This document shows positions 46,940 through 57,800 of a DNA stretch of 64,000 nt, piece by piece. Source of the DNA: CAZVGZ01 sp964627605. Its GTDB lineage: Bacteria > Latescibacterota > MWCZ01 > CAZVGZ01. Position numbers and translations under genes: made by a program. Position 1 is the first letter of the stretch. Each line of letters begins with the position of its first letter. The DNA is taken from NCBI GenBank assembly GCA_964627605.1, contig CAZVGZ010000001.1, positions 124,001 to 188,000 of the forward strand, given 5' to 3'. The notes below the pieces were generated by a model. It was given only the letters and a program-made list of their open reading frames with translations. It made no database searches and was not told the origin of the DNA.

Positions 46940-47498
46940 GATAGTGAGCGATACCAAAGCCAGGATGGAAAAGGCTATTGAAGCTGTTCGCAACGAGATG
47001 AGCCACATTCGGACAGGTAAAGCATCACCGGCGCTGTTGGATATTGTCCGCGTGGAGTATTACGGCTCAAAAGTTCCGCTTAATCAGGTGGCCACAGTCG
47101 CAGCACCAGAGCCGAGACTCCTGACGGTTCAGCCGTGGGACCCTGGTGTAATTGGCGACATTGAAAAAGCGATCCAGGCCTCTGATCTGGGGTTGACGCC
47201 CAACAGCGACGGGCAGGTGATCCGTCTGTCTATTCCTGAACTGAGCGAAGACCGACGTAAAGACCTTGTTCGGGTTATCCGCCAGCTGGCCGAAGACGGG
47301 CGAATCTCTATCAGAAACGCCCGGCGCGATGCCAACGACAGCCTAAAAAAGTTAGAGAAGTCAGGCGATATTGCTGAAGACGTCCGCTACCGCACTGAAA
47401 AAACTGTCCAGGAGTTGACCGATGACTATTCTAAAACGGTAGACAACGTATTGGAAGCTAAAGANNNNNNNNNNGAAGCGGACATTATGGAAGTTTGA
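46926..47498 (+). CDS. frr: Ribosome recycling factor (contains sequence gap)
   Basis: Starts 14 bases before the pyrH stop. The helical domain ends with the family's YSKTVDNVLEAK then, after ten N, EADIMEV. With an N-free join where the two contig ends share the bases ga, the frame would read LEAKEADIMEV and give ~186 aa, the usual RRF length. It splits post-termination ribosomes with EF-G. Contains RVEYYGSKVPLNQVA and SIRNARRDAND-type conserved blocks. Confidence 0.93.
   Translation: MPQAKIVSDTKARMEKAIEAVRNEMSHIRTGKASPALLDIVRVEYYGSKVPLNQVATVAAPEPRLLTVQPWDPGVIGDIEKAIQASDLGLTPNSDGQVIRLSIPELSEDRRKDLVRVIRQLAEDGRISIRNARRDANDSLKKLEKSGDIAEDVRYRTEKTVQELTDDYSKTVDNVLEAKXXXXEADIMEV
47465..47474. other. 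Assembly gap (10 N)
   Basis: Ten N inside frr. The bases ga on both sides suggest an overlap join padded with a fixed number of N rather than missing sequence. Confidence 0.9.
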
Positions 47499-47527
47499 GC
47501 AGATTTTGCCGACCAAACTGTAGATTT

Positions 47528-47562
47528 AAGGGACCTGGCATCGCGCCATGTCCCTTTTTTTT
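47528..47562 (+). terminator. Rho-independent terminator after frr
   Basis: AAGGGAC plus TGGC pairs with GCCA plus GTCCCTT, directly followed by a run of T to 47562, 30 bases after the frr stop. Ends the rpsB-tsf-pyrH-frr operon. Confidence 0.85.
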
Positions 47563-47657
47563 GCGCGTGCATAGATTTGTTGGGTGCGCCTCGCTGGTTC
47601 AATTGCTGGGAGAACGCAGATAGTGACCATAAGAACATCGGTCAAATGGAGGTCTAG

Positions 47658-48683
47658 GTGCATCTGGTAACCGGCGGAGCCGGATATTTCGGAAGCCTTC
47701 TCGTCGACAGGCTCCACAGAATGGGAGAGCAGGTAAGGGTTCTCGACATCAGCGAAGACCACGATCTGCCTGATGATGTAGAGGTCGTTCACGCAGACAT
47801 CCGCGATCAGTCGGCGGTGAAAAAGGCTTGCCAGGGCATCAGCCGAGTTCACCACAACGTAGCGCTAGTACCGCTGGCGAAAGACCGTTCAGCTTTTTGG
47901 GCGGTGAATCGCGACGGTACTCGACATCTCCTACAGGCTGCGATCGACGCTGGCGTGGAAAAAGTCCTATACACCTCATCCAGCGCCGTATACGGGGTGC
48001 CTGAGAGCAACCCGGTGGATGAGGCTCAAGTACCCGTGCCCAGAGAGGATTACGGGCGCGCCAAGCTCGCGGCGGAAGCGTTGTGTTGGGAGTTCGCTGG
48101 GCATGGTCTTGATGTGACGGTAATTCGCCCGAGAACAATCATGGGGCTTGGTCGGCTAGGCATCATACAGATACTGTTTGAGTGGATCCGGCAAGGGCGC
48201 AACATCCCGGTTTTCAATAACGGCGGCAACGTCTACCAGTTCGTCCACGCCGACGATCTGGCCGATGCCTGCATAAAAGCTGCCGCGAGTCCTGGCCAGG
48301 CGGTGTACAACGTCGGGGCTGAGAGTTACGGGACGATGCGGGAGACTCTTCAAGGCGTCGTGGATCACGCTGAAACGGGTAGCAAGATCGTCTCGGTCCC
48401 CATGAGCCCGGCTGTGGCGTTGATGAAAGTGACAAGCGCCCTGGGGCTGTCGCCGTTGGGCCCCTATCATTCGCTGATGTATGGACGATCAATGTATTTT
48501 GATATTACCAAAGCGAAAGACGAGCTTGAGTGGGCCCCTGAATTCAGTAACGTAGAGATGTTCTGTCAATCGTACGACTGGTATGTCACCAATCGGGAAG
48601 AGGTATTCCGGCGGCGTGGGGCGTCTCAACATCGCTCGCCGGTCAAACAGGGAATCCTGCGCCTTGTCAGTTGGCTGCTGTAG
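47658..48683 (+). CDS. NAD-dependent epimerase/dehydratase (extended SDR)
   Basis: 341 aa. TGGAGYFGSLLV Rossmann start, YTSSSAVYG and catalytic YGRAKLAAE (YxxxK) belong to extended SDRs. PRTIMGLGRLGI and YNVGAE suit sugar-nucleotide or sterol-type epimerases. GTG 47658 has GGAGG six bases ahead. First of four genes (to 52744) that look like an envelope-lipid or polysaccharide cluster. Confidence 0.8.
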   Translation: MHLVTGGAGYFGSLLVDRLHRMGEQVRVLDISEDHDLPDDVEVVHADIRDQSAVKKACQGISRVHHNVALVPLAKDRSAFWAVNRDGTRHLLQAAIDAGVEKVLYTSSSAVYGVPESNPVDEAQVPVPREDYGRAKLAAEALCWEFAGHGLDVTVIRPRTIMGLGRLGIIQILFEWIRQGRNIPVFNNGGNVYQFVHADDLADACIKAAASPGQAVYNVGAESYGTMRETLQGVVDHAETGSKIVSVPMSPAVALMKVTSALGLSPLGPYHSLMYGRSMYFDITKAKDELEWAPEFSNVEMFCQSYDWYVTNREEVFRRRGASQHRSPVKQGILRLVSWLL

Positions 48684-48725
48684 AATCGCTTTGAATACAG
48701 ACACCGGATTGAGTAGAGGAGATTG

Positions 48726-50174
48726 ATGCGTCGAGCGTTACTAATAGTCCTGGGGCTGGTGATTAGCGGCGTGTTCGTCGCCATCGCCGTGAAGGAGATG
48801 GATTGGCCCAAAGTGGCGGAGACTATTCGCCGCATGGACCCCATGCCGTGGCTGCCGCTCTCGGTATTGGCCTATCTGGTGGGTCAGTTCGTTAGGGGGG
48901 TCAGGTGTCGATTGCTGGTGAGCCACGAGGCGAATATATCGACGATGACCGGCAGCAACATTGTGATTATCGGTTATGCGGTAAACACCGTCCTTCCAGC
49001 GCGAATGGGCGAGGTGGCCAGAGCTGGAGTGATGTCGGAACGCACTGGGCTCCCGTTCATCCAATCGTTGACCGTCACCTTCCTTGAACGTGTACTCGAC
49101 GGACTGGCGATCCTTAGCGTGCTCTTAGTGACAACATTGATGCTGCCCGTCGAAGGGTTGATAAAAAACACGGTCTATGTGGCCTCGATAGTGTTGGGTT
49201 CCGCAGCAGCCGGTATCACGATAGCTGTCGCGAGTCCAGAGTTTCTTACCACGCTTATTTCGCGAACCGTGGGAGTGATCGGTCGGCGTTGGCACGACGC
49301 TGCGCTGCGTTTGAGCATGTACGTCGCGAATGGCGTCTCATACCTAAGGGTGCCCCGTGACGCGGTGCGAGTAGGGCTCCTAAGTGTATTGGTGTGGGTG
49401 ATCGAGACGGTGATGTTCCTCCTACTGTTCCCTGCGTTCGGACTGCCGATAGAGTTTTGGTGGGCGGCTCTGGCGATGGCGGTGACCAATCTGGGCATTC
49501 TTGTTCCATCGGCTCCAGGATACGTTGGACCTTTCCACTATTTCTGCATGATGGCGCTGATTTCTGTGGGAGTTGACGAGTCCGTCGCGCTTGGGTTTGC
49601 TGTCGTGGTCCATATAACTATCCATGTTCCCATTATTGTGTGGGGCGTTGGGGTGGCTGTGTGGTACGGCGTGGAACTGGGATCGACCGTGGCGATGGCG
49701 AAATTCGTGTGGAATGAAGGGCTAGACTCTCATCAAAGCGGTGCCGCCGTCATAGGTGCGCTCACACCACGGCGACGGGATCTGCTCACGACGCGGTTTT
49801 TGAAAGCGCTGGTTGAGTCTTTAGTGCCGATTGAAGAGCTTGGCCTTTCCCAAGACAAGCAGGACGAGGTGCTGTCTGGCACCACAGATTTTGTCCGAGG
49901 TCAGATCGGAGGAATGTCAACGCGGTTGAGGATACTGTTCGCCTTCGGGATGGCCGGTTTCAAATTCTTGGTGCGGCTCAGATATATACGCGGATTCTGC
50001 CAACTCCCACTCACAAGACGCCAACGAGTGGTGGAAAAGTGGGCGTATGGACCAATAGGTCCGGCGCGCCAACTGTTTCGCGCTTTGCGAAGTACAGCCC
50101 TGCTGGCTTGCTACGAGCATCCGCTAGTGATCGACACCAACCCTTCGATTTCCGTAGAAGAGCGGTCGGTATGA
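48726..50174 (+). CDS. Flippase-like membrane protein (LPG synthase TM family)
   Basis: 482 aa. Eight or so membrane segments in the first 330 residues, with YLVGQFVRGVRCRLLV, INTVLPARMGEVARA (glycine-poor LPARxGE block) and GLLSVLVW patterns typical of PF03706. A ~140-residue soluble C-terminal part follows. The family includes the membrane half of lysyl-phosphatidylglycerol synthase and undecaprenyl flippases. ATG 48726 follows AGGAG. Overlaps the next start by four bases. Confidence 0.75.
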   Translation: MRRALLIVLGLVISGVFVAIAVKEMDWPKVAETIRRMDPMPWLPLSVLAYLVGQFVRGVRCRLLVSHEANISTMTGSNIVIIGYAVNTVLPARMGEVARAGVMSERTGLPFIQSLTVTFLERVLDGLAILSVLLVTTLMLPVEGLIKNTVYVASIVLGSAAAGITIAVASPEFLTTLISRTVGVIGRRWHDAALRLSMYVANGVSYLRVPRDAVRVGLLSVLVWVIETVMFLLLFPAFGLPIEFWWAALAMAVTNLGILVPSAPGYVGPFHYFCMMALISVGVDESVALGFAVVVHITIHVPIIVWGVGVAVWYGVELGSTVAMAKFVWNEGLDSHQSGAAVIGALTPRRRDLLTTRFLKALVESLVPIEELGLSQDKQDEVLSGTTDFVRGQIGGMSTRLRILFAFGMAGFKFLVRLRYIRGFCQLPLTRRQRVVEKWAYGPIGPARQLFRALRSTALLACYEHPLVIDTNPSISVEERSV

Positions 50175-51637
50175 GTGAAGTGGCCCAAAAAACTCAAGTC
50201 CTTATTGTCGGCACCGGTGCTGGGGGTGCAGTAACAGCGATAGAATTGGCTTCTAGAGGTGTGGACGTGTTGCTTGTAGAAGAGGGTAAAAGGCACACAG
50301 TTGACGACTACGGCGACAGCGCGACAGCGGCGATGGCGCGGCTCTACAGAGGAAGGGGCATGACTCCGATTATGGGATCGGTGCCGATAGGCTACGTTGA
50401 GGGTCGCTGTTTAGGCGGAAGTACCGAGATTAACAGCGGATTCTGGCACCGAACACCGCCTGAGATTCTCCTTAGGTGGAAAGCGCAATATGGGTTGGCA
50501 GACAGTTCGCCTGAGGAGTTGGCACCACATTTTGAATGGGCCGAGGAGATGACGAAGGTCAGCCTCTCTGAAAAAGGGTGGCCACCGAGTACCGAAGTCT
50601 TTGCCAAAGGGATAGACGCCATGGGCTGGTCCGCCCAGGAGGTCCCACGAACGGCGCACCACTGTGAGCACAAGAACGAATGCGCACACGGCTGCCCCAC
50701 TGGAGCCAAGCAGGGGATGAGTAGATCGCTGATTCCTCTGGCTGAGGAAGCCGGGGCCAAAGTGTTGACCAGGTGCCGCGTAAAACTCCTGCTGAAACGC
50801 AGAGGCCGAATTGCCGGAGTGCTGGCGGCGCGCGTGCGCGACGGTGGCACCCAAGAGCTGATCCGAATATACGCAGAACATGTGTTCCTCTGCGCTGGAC
50901 CCACCGAAACGCCAGCTCTCCTGCGCCGAAGCGGTATGAAGTTCCATGTGGGCGACTCGCTGCGTATCCATCCCATGCTAAAAATCGCAACGCTCTTTCC
51001 TGAAGAGATGAACTCCCAAGGGAGTGTGCTGCCGCTGCTTCAGGTAAAGGAGTTTTGGCCCGAAGTGTCGATGGGCGGTGCATTTTTCTCAGCAGGACAC
51101 TTGGCTATGGGTCTTAGTGAAAACTGGCCTGACACCCGCAACCGGATGGCGGATCATAGGCGAATGGCCATCTACTACACGGCGGTCAGAGGAACCGGAA
51201 AAGGCTCAGTGCGACCTTCGATGTTCGGCGATAGCACACACATCCGCTATGAGCTCTCCAGCGACGACCTGAAGCATCTAAGCCAGGGCTTGGGACGGCT
51301 GTCAACACTGCTCTTGGCCGCCGGAGCAGAAGAGATCTACCCTTCGGTATTCGGGGTGCCTGTGATCCGCCGGGAAATAGAGGCGGTGCACTGGCTCGAT
51401 GAGATGCTGCCGAGATCTGGTTTGAGCCTGACGACTGTGCACGCGTTTTCGGCGTGCCCTATCGGTGAACGGATGGACAGATGCGCTGCTGACTCCTTCG
51501 GCAAACTGCACCACTTTGATAACGTCTACGTCAACGACGCCAGCATGTTGCCCGATTCCCCAGGTGTCAATCCACAGGGCAGCATAATGGCTTTGGCGAG
51601 GCGAAATGCTATCCGATTTGCCGATGGTGTGCGATAG
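50171..51637 (+). CDS. GMC-family oxidoreductase
   Basis: 488 aa. FAD-binding VLIVGTGAGGAVTA and VEEGKRH start, a CPTGAKQG segment as in long-chain or sterol alcohol oxidases, LCAGPTETPALLRRSG, and a C-terminal FSACPIGE...NVYVNDASMLPDSPGVNPQGSI with the His/Asn region. It oxidises an alcohol, often a lipid or sterol. ATG 50171 overlaps the flippase-like gene (ATGA). Confidence 0.8.
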   Translation: MSEVAQKTQVLIVGTGAGGAVTAIELASRGVDVLLVEEGKRHTVDDYGDSATAAMARLYRGRGMTPIMGSVPIGYVEGRCLGGSTEINSGFWHRTPPEILLRWKAQYGLADSSPEELAPHFEWAEEMTKVSLSEKGWPPSTEVFAKGIDAMGWSAQEVPRTAHHCEHKNECAHGCPTGAKQGMSRSLIPLAEEAGAKVLTRCRVKLLLKRRGRIAGVLAARVRDGGTQELIRIYAEHVFLCAGPTETPALLRRSGMKFHVGDSLRIHPMLKIATLFPEEMNSQGSVLPLLQVKEFWPEVSMGGAFFSAGHLAMGLSENWPDTRNRMADHRRMAIYYTAVRGTGKGSVRPSMFGDSTHIRYELSSDDLKHLSQGLGRLSTLLLAAGAEEIYPSVFGVPVIRREIEAVHWLDEMLPRSGLSLTTVHAFSACPIGERMDRCAADSFGKLHHFDNVYVNDASMLPDSPGVNPQGSIMALARRNAIRFADGVR

Positions 51638-51685
51638 GTATGGAATCAGCGCGTTTAAAAGAGACTAGAGAGGGATAAGTACAAG

Positions 51686-52744
51686 ATGGTGCAGACGACC
51701 GCTGTGATTACTGGTGCTCCTGGATGGCTGGGCACACGCCTCGTGCGGCTGATAGCCGAAGGGATGTCGGACGTTCCGGCGTTTGCTGATGGGGCGCCAG
51801 AGCGTCAGGTGCGCTGCCTGGTGCTGCCTCAACAAGATGCTGCGCCGCTCACTAAGATCGACGGCAAGTTCGATGCAGTCACCGGGGATGTCACCGAGCC
51901 CAAATCCCTGCCCGCCCTGTTTGAAGGCGCGAGCGGAGGCACACTGTTCCACTGTGCCGGTGTAATTCACCCGACCAAAGGCCTCAGTCAGTTTTACGAC
52001 GTAAACGTCCAGGGTACCAGCAACGTACTGGCGGCGGCGAAGGACGCTGGAGTCAAGCGGGTCGTACACGTGTCCTCGAACTCGCCCGTCGGTGTAAACA
52101 GGTCGCCGGACTCTGTTTTTGACGAGACATCGCCCTACAACCCATACATGCACTACGGCAAAAGTAAGAGGATGGGTGAGGAGCTTGTTCGTCAGGCACA
52201 TAATCAGGGCGATCTCGAGACGGCGATAGTCCGCCCGCCCTGGTTCTACGGACCTGACCAACCGCCCAGGCAGACACTGTTCTTCCACATGATACGCGAC
52301 GGGAAAGGCCCCATCGTAGGCGACGGCAATAACCGGCGCTCAATGGCGTACGTGGACAACATCTGTCAGGGGTTGTTGCTGTGTGAACAGGTCGATGCCG
52401 CCAATGGGCAGACCTACTGGATAGCGGACCGGCAACCGTATACGATGAATGAGGTGTTGGACACTGTTGAGAGGCTGATGGAAGAGGAGTTTTCAGTCCA
52501 GGTGGCGCACAAAAGGCTCAAGCTGCCAGGATTTGCCAGTGGATTCGCGCTTTTGGCGGACAAAATGTTGCAGGGCGTTGGACTCTATCACCAGAAAATC
52601 CACGTTCTTTCTGAGATGAACAAAACCATCGCATGCTCAATCTCCAAAGCCGAAAAAGAACTCGGCTACGACCCCAAGATAGCGCTTGAGGAGGGGATGC
52701 GTCGCAGCCTCAAGTGGATGGTAGACAGCGGGCTGCCTCTGTAA
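51686..52744 (+). CDS. 3-beta-HSD/OleD-like NAD-dependent dehydrogenase
   Basis: 352 aa extended SDR. ITGAPGWLGTRLV, LFHCAGVIHP, VSSNSPVG and YGKSKRMGEELV with PPWFYGPDQ resemble 3-beta-hydroxysteroid dehydrogenase and OleD. Together with the GMC oxidase and flippase-like protein it suggests modification of a lipid. ATG 51686, 48 bases after the GMC gene. Confidence 0.75.
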   Translation: MVQTTAVITGAPGWLGTRLVRLIAEGMSDVPAFADGAPERQVRCLVLPQQDAAPLTKIDGKFDAVTGDVTEPKSLPALFEGASGGTLFHCAGVIHPTKGLSQFYDVNVQGTSNVLAAAKDAGVKRVVHVSSNSPVGVNRSPDSVFDETSPYNPYMHYGKSKRMGEELVRQAHNQGDLETAIVRPPWFYGPDQPPRQTLFFHMIRDGKGPIVGDGNNRRSMAYVDNICQGLLLCEQVDAANGQTYWIADRQPYTMNEVLDTVERLMEEEFSVQVAHKRLKLPGFASGFALLADKMLQGVGLYHQKIHVLSEMNKTIACSISKAEKELGYDPKIALEEGMRRSLKWMVDSGLPL

Positions 52745-52795
52745 CGTTACAGCGTTCCCTCACATGCCCCAACAACTGACTGAAAGCGACCTCAG

Positions 52796-54391
52796 ATGAA
52801 TACTCAGATCGTTGATGCAAACACCTGGCTCTACCCAGATAGCAGTGTCGAGAGCGATGCACCACAACGTATTACACTTTCATCGGCTCGTGGAGCTCGT
52901 GCTGCTTGCCAGATTCTCTGCACGTCTGTGCGAGAGGGCGCAGAAATCCGCGTCGATTTCCAATCCGCCTCCTCTGACAGCTGGCTCGCGCCTGAGGTGT
53001 CTCTGCTGGTAGACGTGGCGGTCGGGAAAAACACTGGAGATTTCGGATTTGTAGTCAAAGATGGCGAATCCGCTGCGGAATACACCACCAGAGAAGCTCC
53101 GTTCAGGGTTTACGACGCCATGCGTCCACTGGGTGACGGGGCCAAGACGCGATCGACAACCCAAGCACTCTACGTCACATGGTATACCCCGCACGACGCA
53201 TTTCCAGGCGGTTACACCGGCACTCTGAAACTGGTGGTTGGCGAGGAAAGTCAGAAGATACCGGTAGAACTTGAGGTGTTCCCAGCGATCGTGCCAGAAA
53301 AAGGTGGTCTGGCGGTCACCAACTGGTTTAGCGTAGGTAACATGGCGACCCACCACGATCTGGAGCCGTGGTCGCCCAAGCATTGGGAGATGATTGAGCG
53401 GTATGGCCAGGTCATGCGACGAGGGCGTCAGAGCAACTTCTTGATACCAATTGGTGTTGTGGGAATCGAGAAAACAGGCCCAGGAAATTGGGAGTTAGAC
53501 TTTGATCGGGTAGAGCGTCTGGCCGAACTGTTCTTTGGGATGGGGTTTACCACTCTGGAAAGCGGACATCTGGGCACCAGGCGACGCTTCAACGATTCGA
53601 CGTTCGTTCTGACTGGCGATTCATCAATTCAGGCGACATCGCCCGATGGCTACTCTTTTTTGTCGCAATACTTCAAGCAGTGGCGCGAACTGCTTGAAAA
53701 AAGGGGATGGCTGGACAGGGTCATACAGTACGTCGGTGATGAACCCACGATGCATTCAGCCGCTGACTACCGGATTTTGGCGGGAATGATTAGAAAACTT
53801 CTACCAGGGGTGCCGCTCGCCGATGCCGTCGAACTCCCCGAATTAGGTGGAGCTCTTGATATCTGGGTGCCTAAAAACAGCTATTACCAGCAGCACAGAG
53901 ACGCTTTTGATCGTCACAGAGAAAAGGGCGACACCATCTGGTGCTACACCTGCTGCATCCCTGGTGGGCGCTTCATGAACCGCTTTTTGGACACTGCCCT
54001 CATTCGCACCCGTCTTATACATTGGGGCAATTTTCTCTTCGACCTACCAGGATTCCTCCACTGGGGCCTCAATCAGTATCGCCCCGGCCAAGACCCGTTC
54101 GAGAACACTACGCCTGTTCACGGCGACGACGGCGAGACGTTTCTGCCGTCTGGAGATACGCATATAGTGTATCCAGGAGACGACGGCCCCTGGTCCAGCG
54201 TGCGCCTGGAGGCGATGGGGATGGGCGTGGAGGACTATGAGCTTCTGAGGCAGGTGGAGAGTTCGGATTCGGATTTGGCACATCAGATCGCAACGAAGAG
54301 CGTCCGCAGCTTCGATGATTACGACGAGGATGCCGAATCGTTAGCTAGATGTCGTCTGGAGCTTCTAAAAGCGGCGTCAAGCGCTGCCTGA
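52796..54391 (+). CDS. DUF4091 / GH123-like glycoside hydrolase
   Basis: 531 aa. An N-terminal beta-sandwich (about 1-165) leads to a TIM-barrel with IQYVGDEPTMHSA (D-E pair of the GH123-like site) and GGRFMNRF, then the typical YPGDDGPWSSVRLEAMGMGVEDYELL of DUF4091. GH123 enzymes split beta-N-acetylgalactosaminides by substrate-assisted catalysis, substrate here unknown. ATG 52796. No signal peptide. Confidence 0.7.
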   Translation: MNTQIVDANTWLYPDSSVESDAPQRITLSSARGARAACQILCTSVREGAEIRVDFQSASSDSWLAPEVSLLVDVAVGKNTGDFGFVVKDGESAAEYTTREAPFRVYDAMRPLGDGAKTRSTTQALYVTWYTPHDAFPGGYTGTLKLVVGEESQKIPVELEVFPAIVPEKGGLAVTNWFSVGNMATHHDLEPWSPKHWEMIERYGQVMRRGRQSNFLIPIGVVGIEKTGPGNWELDFDRVERLAELFFGMGFTTLESGHLGTRRRFNDSTFVLTGDSSIQATSPDGYSFLSQYFKQWRELLEKRGWLDRVIQYVGDEPTMHSAADYRILAGMIRKLLPGVPLADAVELPELGGALDIWVPKNSYYQQHRDAFDRHREKGDTIWCYTCCIPGGRFMNRFLDTALIRTRLIHWGNFLFDLPGFLHWGLNQYRPGQDPFENTTPVHGDDGETFLPSGDTHIVYPGDDGPWSSVRLEAMGMGVEDYELLRQVESSDSDLAHQIATKSVRSFDDYDEDAESLARCRLELLKAASSAA

Positions 54392-54393
54392 TA

Positions 54394-54739
54394 TCAGTCC
54401 GATCTCCACACCGTAGCCTCCCCAGGCTCAAGCGTGAACGGCTGGTGGCTATCTGGGTCGACAGCGTCCGCTGGCGTGCCTAAATGATTGATTGCGGCAT
54501 GATAGCTACCTGACGTGTCAGTCCACCCGATAGCCAGTGCGTCCGATTCGGCAACGAGACGGTTGATCTCGAATGTTTCGGCAGCGAATGCGTAAATCTG
54601 AGTTGCTGACTCGTCGCGAAACACGATCGACCCCCAAGTCAAACGCCGCCATATATCGCCTGGTTCTGGGCGAGTCGACGATGGCGGACACGAATATGTC
54701 GAGGTTGTCTGTAGCGGCTTCACGTTGGGAATTGGGCAT
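54394..54739 (-). pseudogene. Small gene with frameshift at a G-run
   Basis: ATG 54739 opens MPNSQREAATDNLDIFVSAI...MAAFDLG, then at the run of five G (about 54632-54636) the sensible protein jumps frame and continues SIVFRDESATQIYAFAAETF to WRSD at 54394. Removing one G restores ~114 residues. Either a homopolymer error or a real frameshift. Family unknown. Confidence 0.45.
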
Positions 54740-54835
54740 GGGTGGCTGCTTTTTGGGTATGACTGAATGAGGTGGGCGCGAATTCTGGATGAATACGCGC
54801 CAGATTTTGGGTCGGTGAGTCGAAATCAGCGGCCG

Positions 54836-57800
54836 CTAGAAATCCCAACCAAGCGACCAGTAGTAGCGAGCGTCGCCGAACGTATCCTCAAGGTCGGTCT
54901 GCCACGCCACGTCAAACTTTAGCGCAAGCACACCCAGGTTTAGACGCATTCCGTAGCCATATCCGCCCAACAACCGGTCCGGGGCTCCTCCGAACACCAC
55001 CCCGCCGTTCTGACTGTTTGGTGGGTCCCAAGTGCGGGCCATGTCCAGAAAGAACACGCCTCCAACATTGCGCAGAATGGTAAACGGAAAACTGCCGATC
55101 ACCGCCCAGATCAGCGGGAAACGATATTCAAGATTCACAACCGCATATTTGCTGCCGCGGAGGTCGTAGTAGTTTAGACCACGCACCGGCCAGACGAACC
55201 CTGCAAAAAGGTTGTTGCTCTGTTCCTCGCCAACCACAAACGCTTGATCGAAGTTGATCCATTGAGGCAGGCCGCCGACGTAGAACACCTGCTTATCGCG
55301 CCCCCAACTAACACCTCCAGCGACCCTGATGGCAACATTGCTCAGATCGCCAGTGCGGACGTACTGCCGCACATCGGCCTTGGCGATGCCAAACAGGTTG
55401 GTGTTGTACTGTCGTGGGGTGATGGTTAGATCAAGCCGTGCCCTCGATCCGGTGAGCGGTCCGAAGAACCCCCACAACGAGTTGTCATGGACAAAGGCCA
55501 CGAACGGCAGAAACGCTTTGAGAGTTTGTTGGGGCCTACCGCTTCCAAAATCGTCGTTCACCGCCTGAAAAGAGGTATATGAGTAGATGTCGGTCCCGGC
55601 CTCCACGCGCTGATACTGATTCAGCGGGTACGAACCGAAACCTCCCAGCGATCGCTGGCGGATATTGTCATACACGTTGAGCCGCTGCCCCTGGAACAAC
55701 GTAGTACGGGGATAGTAGTTGTTTACCTGTGAGAAGTAACCACCGATGTTGAGGCGGTGTTTTAGGTACATGTACATCACGAGAAAGTCGCTGTCCTTTA
55801 GGTCGCGATATAGCTGGACCGCCGTGACAACCTGGTGATAGCCCATCAGGTCGCTGGCCTGAAGCACCATGCTCCCACCGAAGCCGCCAAAAGTGCTAAA
55901 AGATGCCTGACCGCCTATATGGTCCACGCCAAAGTCTGTCTCGTACCTGTTCGGATTGAACAGGAACCTTGTTGAGTCTTTGGCCGACCTGCTCACAAGT
56001 TCGCTCAGCTGCTCGCGGCTGTCTGGCCGCACGATAGGGCCCATCATTCGATCCGAAGCCACCGCTGAGTCGGCAGCTACTACAGTGTGACTCGGTGCTG
56101 CTCTCCTTCCGGTACGGCTCGGTCGGTGACCAGCGTTTTCCGGGCCGCCAAAAGTGGTGTGACCCCAGTCGACAAAAAAGGCTCTCGACAACGAATCGGT
56201 GATGACTTTCTCCAGCGGGTCCCTCAGTACGAATATGTCCCAGCCGCTGTTTCTAAATCCGGCAAACGCTATTTTGTTGCCGCCGCGAGACCAGTCAGGT
56301 GAGAACGCACCACCGAGTAGATTGGTCAGCGGACGGACCGTGGATTCACCATCAGGCAGTCCGCCTGACACCCCAATCCCAACGATATGCAGGTTATAGA
56401 TCCCGTTCCTATCCGACGTGAAAACCAGCTTATCACCCTCTGGCGACCAGCTTGGCGAATTGTCGTCGGATGGGTGATCGGTTATCTGCCGTACGCGCTG
56501 AGTGCGGGCGTGCACGACAAAAATGTCGCGGTTGCCGTATAGCAGCGACATCGCATCGTCGCTGCGGTCTAGATTTCGATCTGACGCAAAGGCGATGAAC
56601 TTGCCATCAGGCGCCCAGGAGGGGCTGTACTCATCGAACCTGTCATCTGTGAGCCTCGTGAGATGCTCGTCATCCAGGTCCAGAATATAGAGATCGGAGC
56701 GTGCGCCTTTTACTCCTACAAAAGCCAGCCTGCCACCTTTAGGAGACCAGCTCGGACCGAAAACACCATCCATGTCGAGCGCGAACTCACGCTGAAGTTC
56801 ACCTGATCTGGCATCGACTACATACAGTTTGTCCTGCTCGCCAGACTTCGCGGCGAAAGCCATCTGCTGCGCATCAGGCGACCAAGTGATCCCACCCCTT
56901 AAAAAATGCATCCCTTCATAGGAGCCGCTCTGCTCACCTGTTACGACCCGCCACAGATGTTTGCCGTCTATAGCCGACATCACATGGATGCTTGTGTAGA
57001 GCTCTTTGCCGGTCATAAATGCGATCTTGTCGCCGTGGGGCGAAAACGCCGGGCTGACATTGAAAAACGCGAAATCCTCTTGGTGGTTAGTCAGCGATTC
57101 AGCGACTTCGTCGGCGACTTCGCGGCGGGCGACCTCAGGCCAGTAGACCTTTTTCAGGTCTCTTTCCCATGCGTCACCCAGCTCTTTAAGGGATACACCG
57201 AGGGAGCTCTTTATGGCGGCGTCAAAATTGCGGCTGCTGCGAAGGTGGTCCAGTATCGCCGCAATTTTTTCAGGGCCGTGGGTCTCGGCGATGTAGTAGA
57301 TGATCGCCTGTCCGCCACGGTAGGCGAAGTAGCCGTCGAGCCGCATCTCGTTGCCAACGACAGCGTCCCTAACCCACATGTCGGATTCGGCATCCCACGG
57401 CTGGGAAGTATATTCGGCCAAACCCTCAATCCACCACAACGGAATCGGGGTAGAATAGATCCCCTGCGCAATTTCTCGGCCAAATAGCATATCGAGAAAC
57501 ACCGCGTGGGAGAGCTCGTGGTGGATCACATGCCTGAACGCCGGATAGGAACCCTCAAAGGGGATAACAACACGGTTCTTGAGGAACTCCGTAAACCCTT
57601 TGGTGCCTTCGGTGAGTATTTGGGGGCTGGTGTGGGTCTGGGTGAAAGCGTTGTGGGAGCGGTATATGAGGATAGGAACCCGGTTGCGCAGCTCGTAATG
57701 GTAGATTTTGGAAATCTGCTCGTAGGCGTCTTCGGCGATAACCATCGCCACTTTAGCGATGTCGTCCATTGCATCGTAGAAATAGATATCGAAATGCTCG

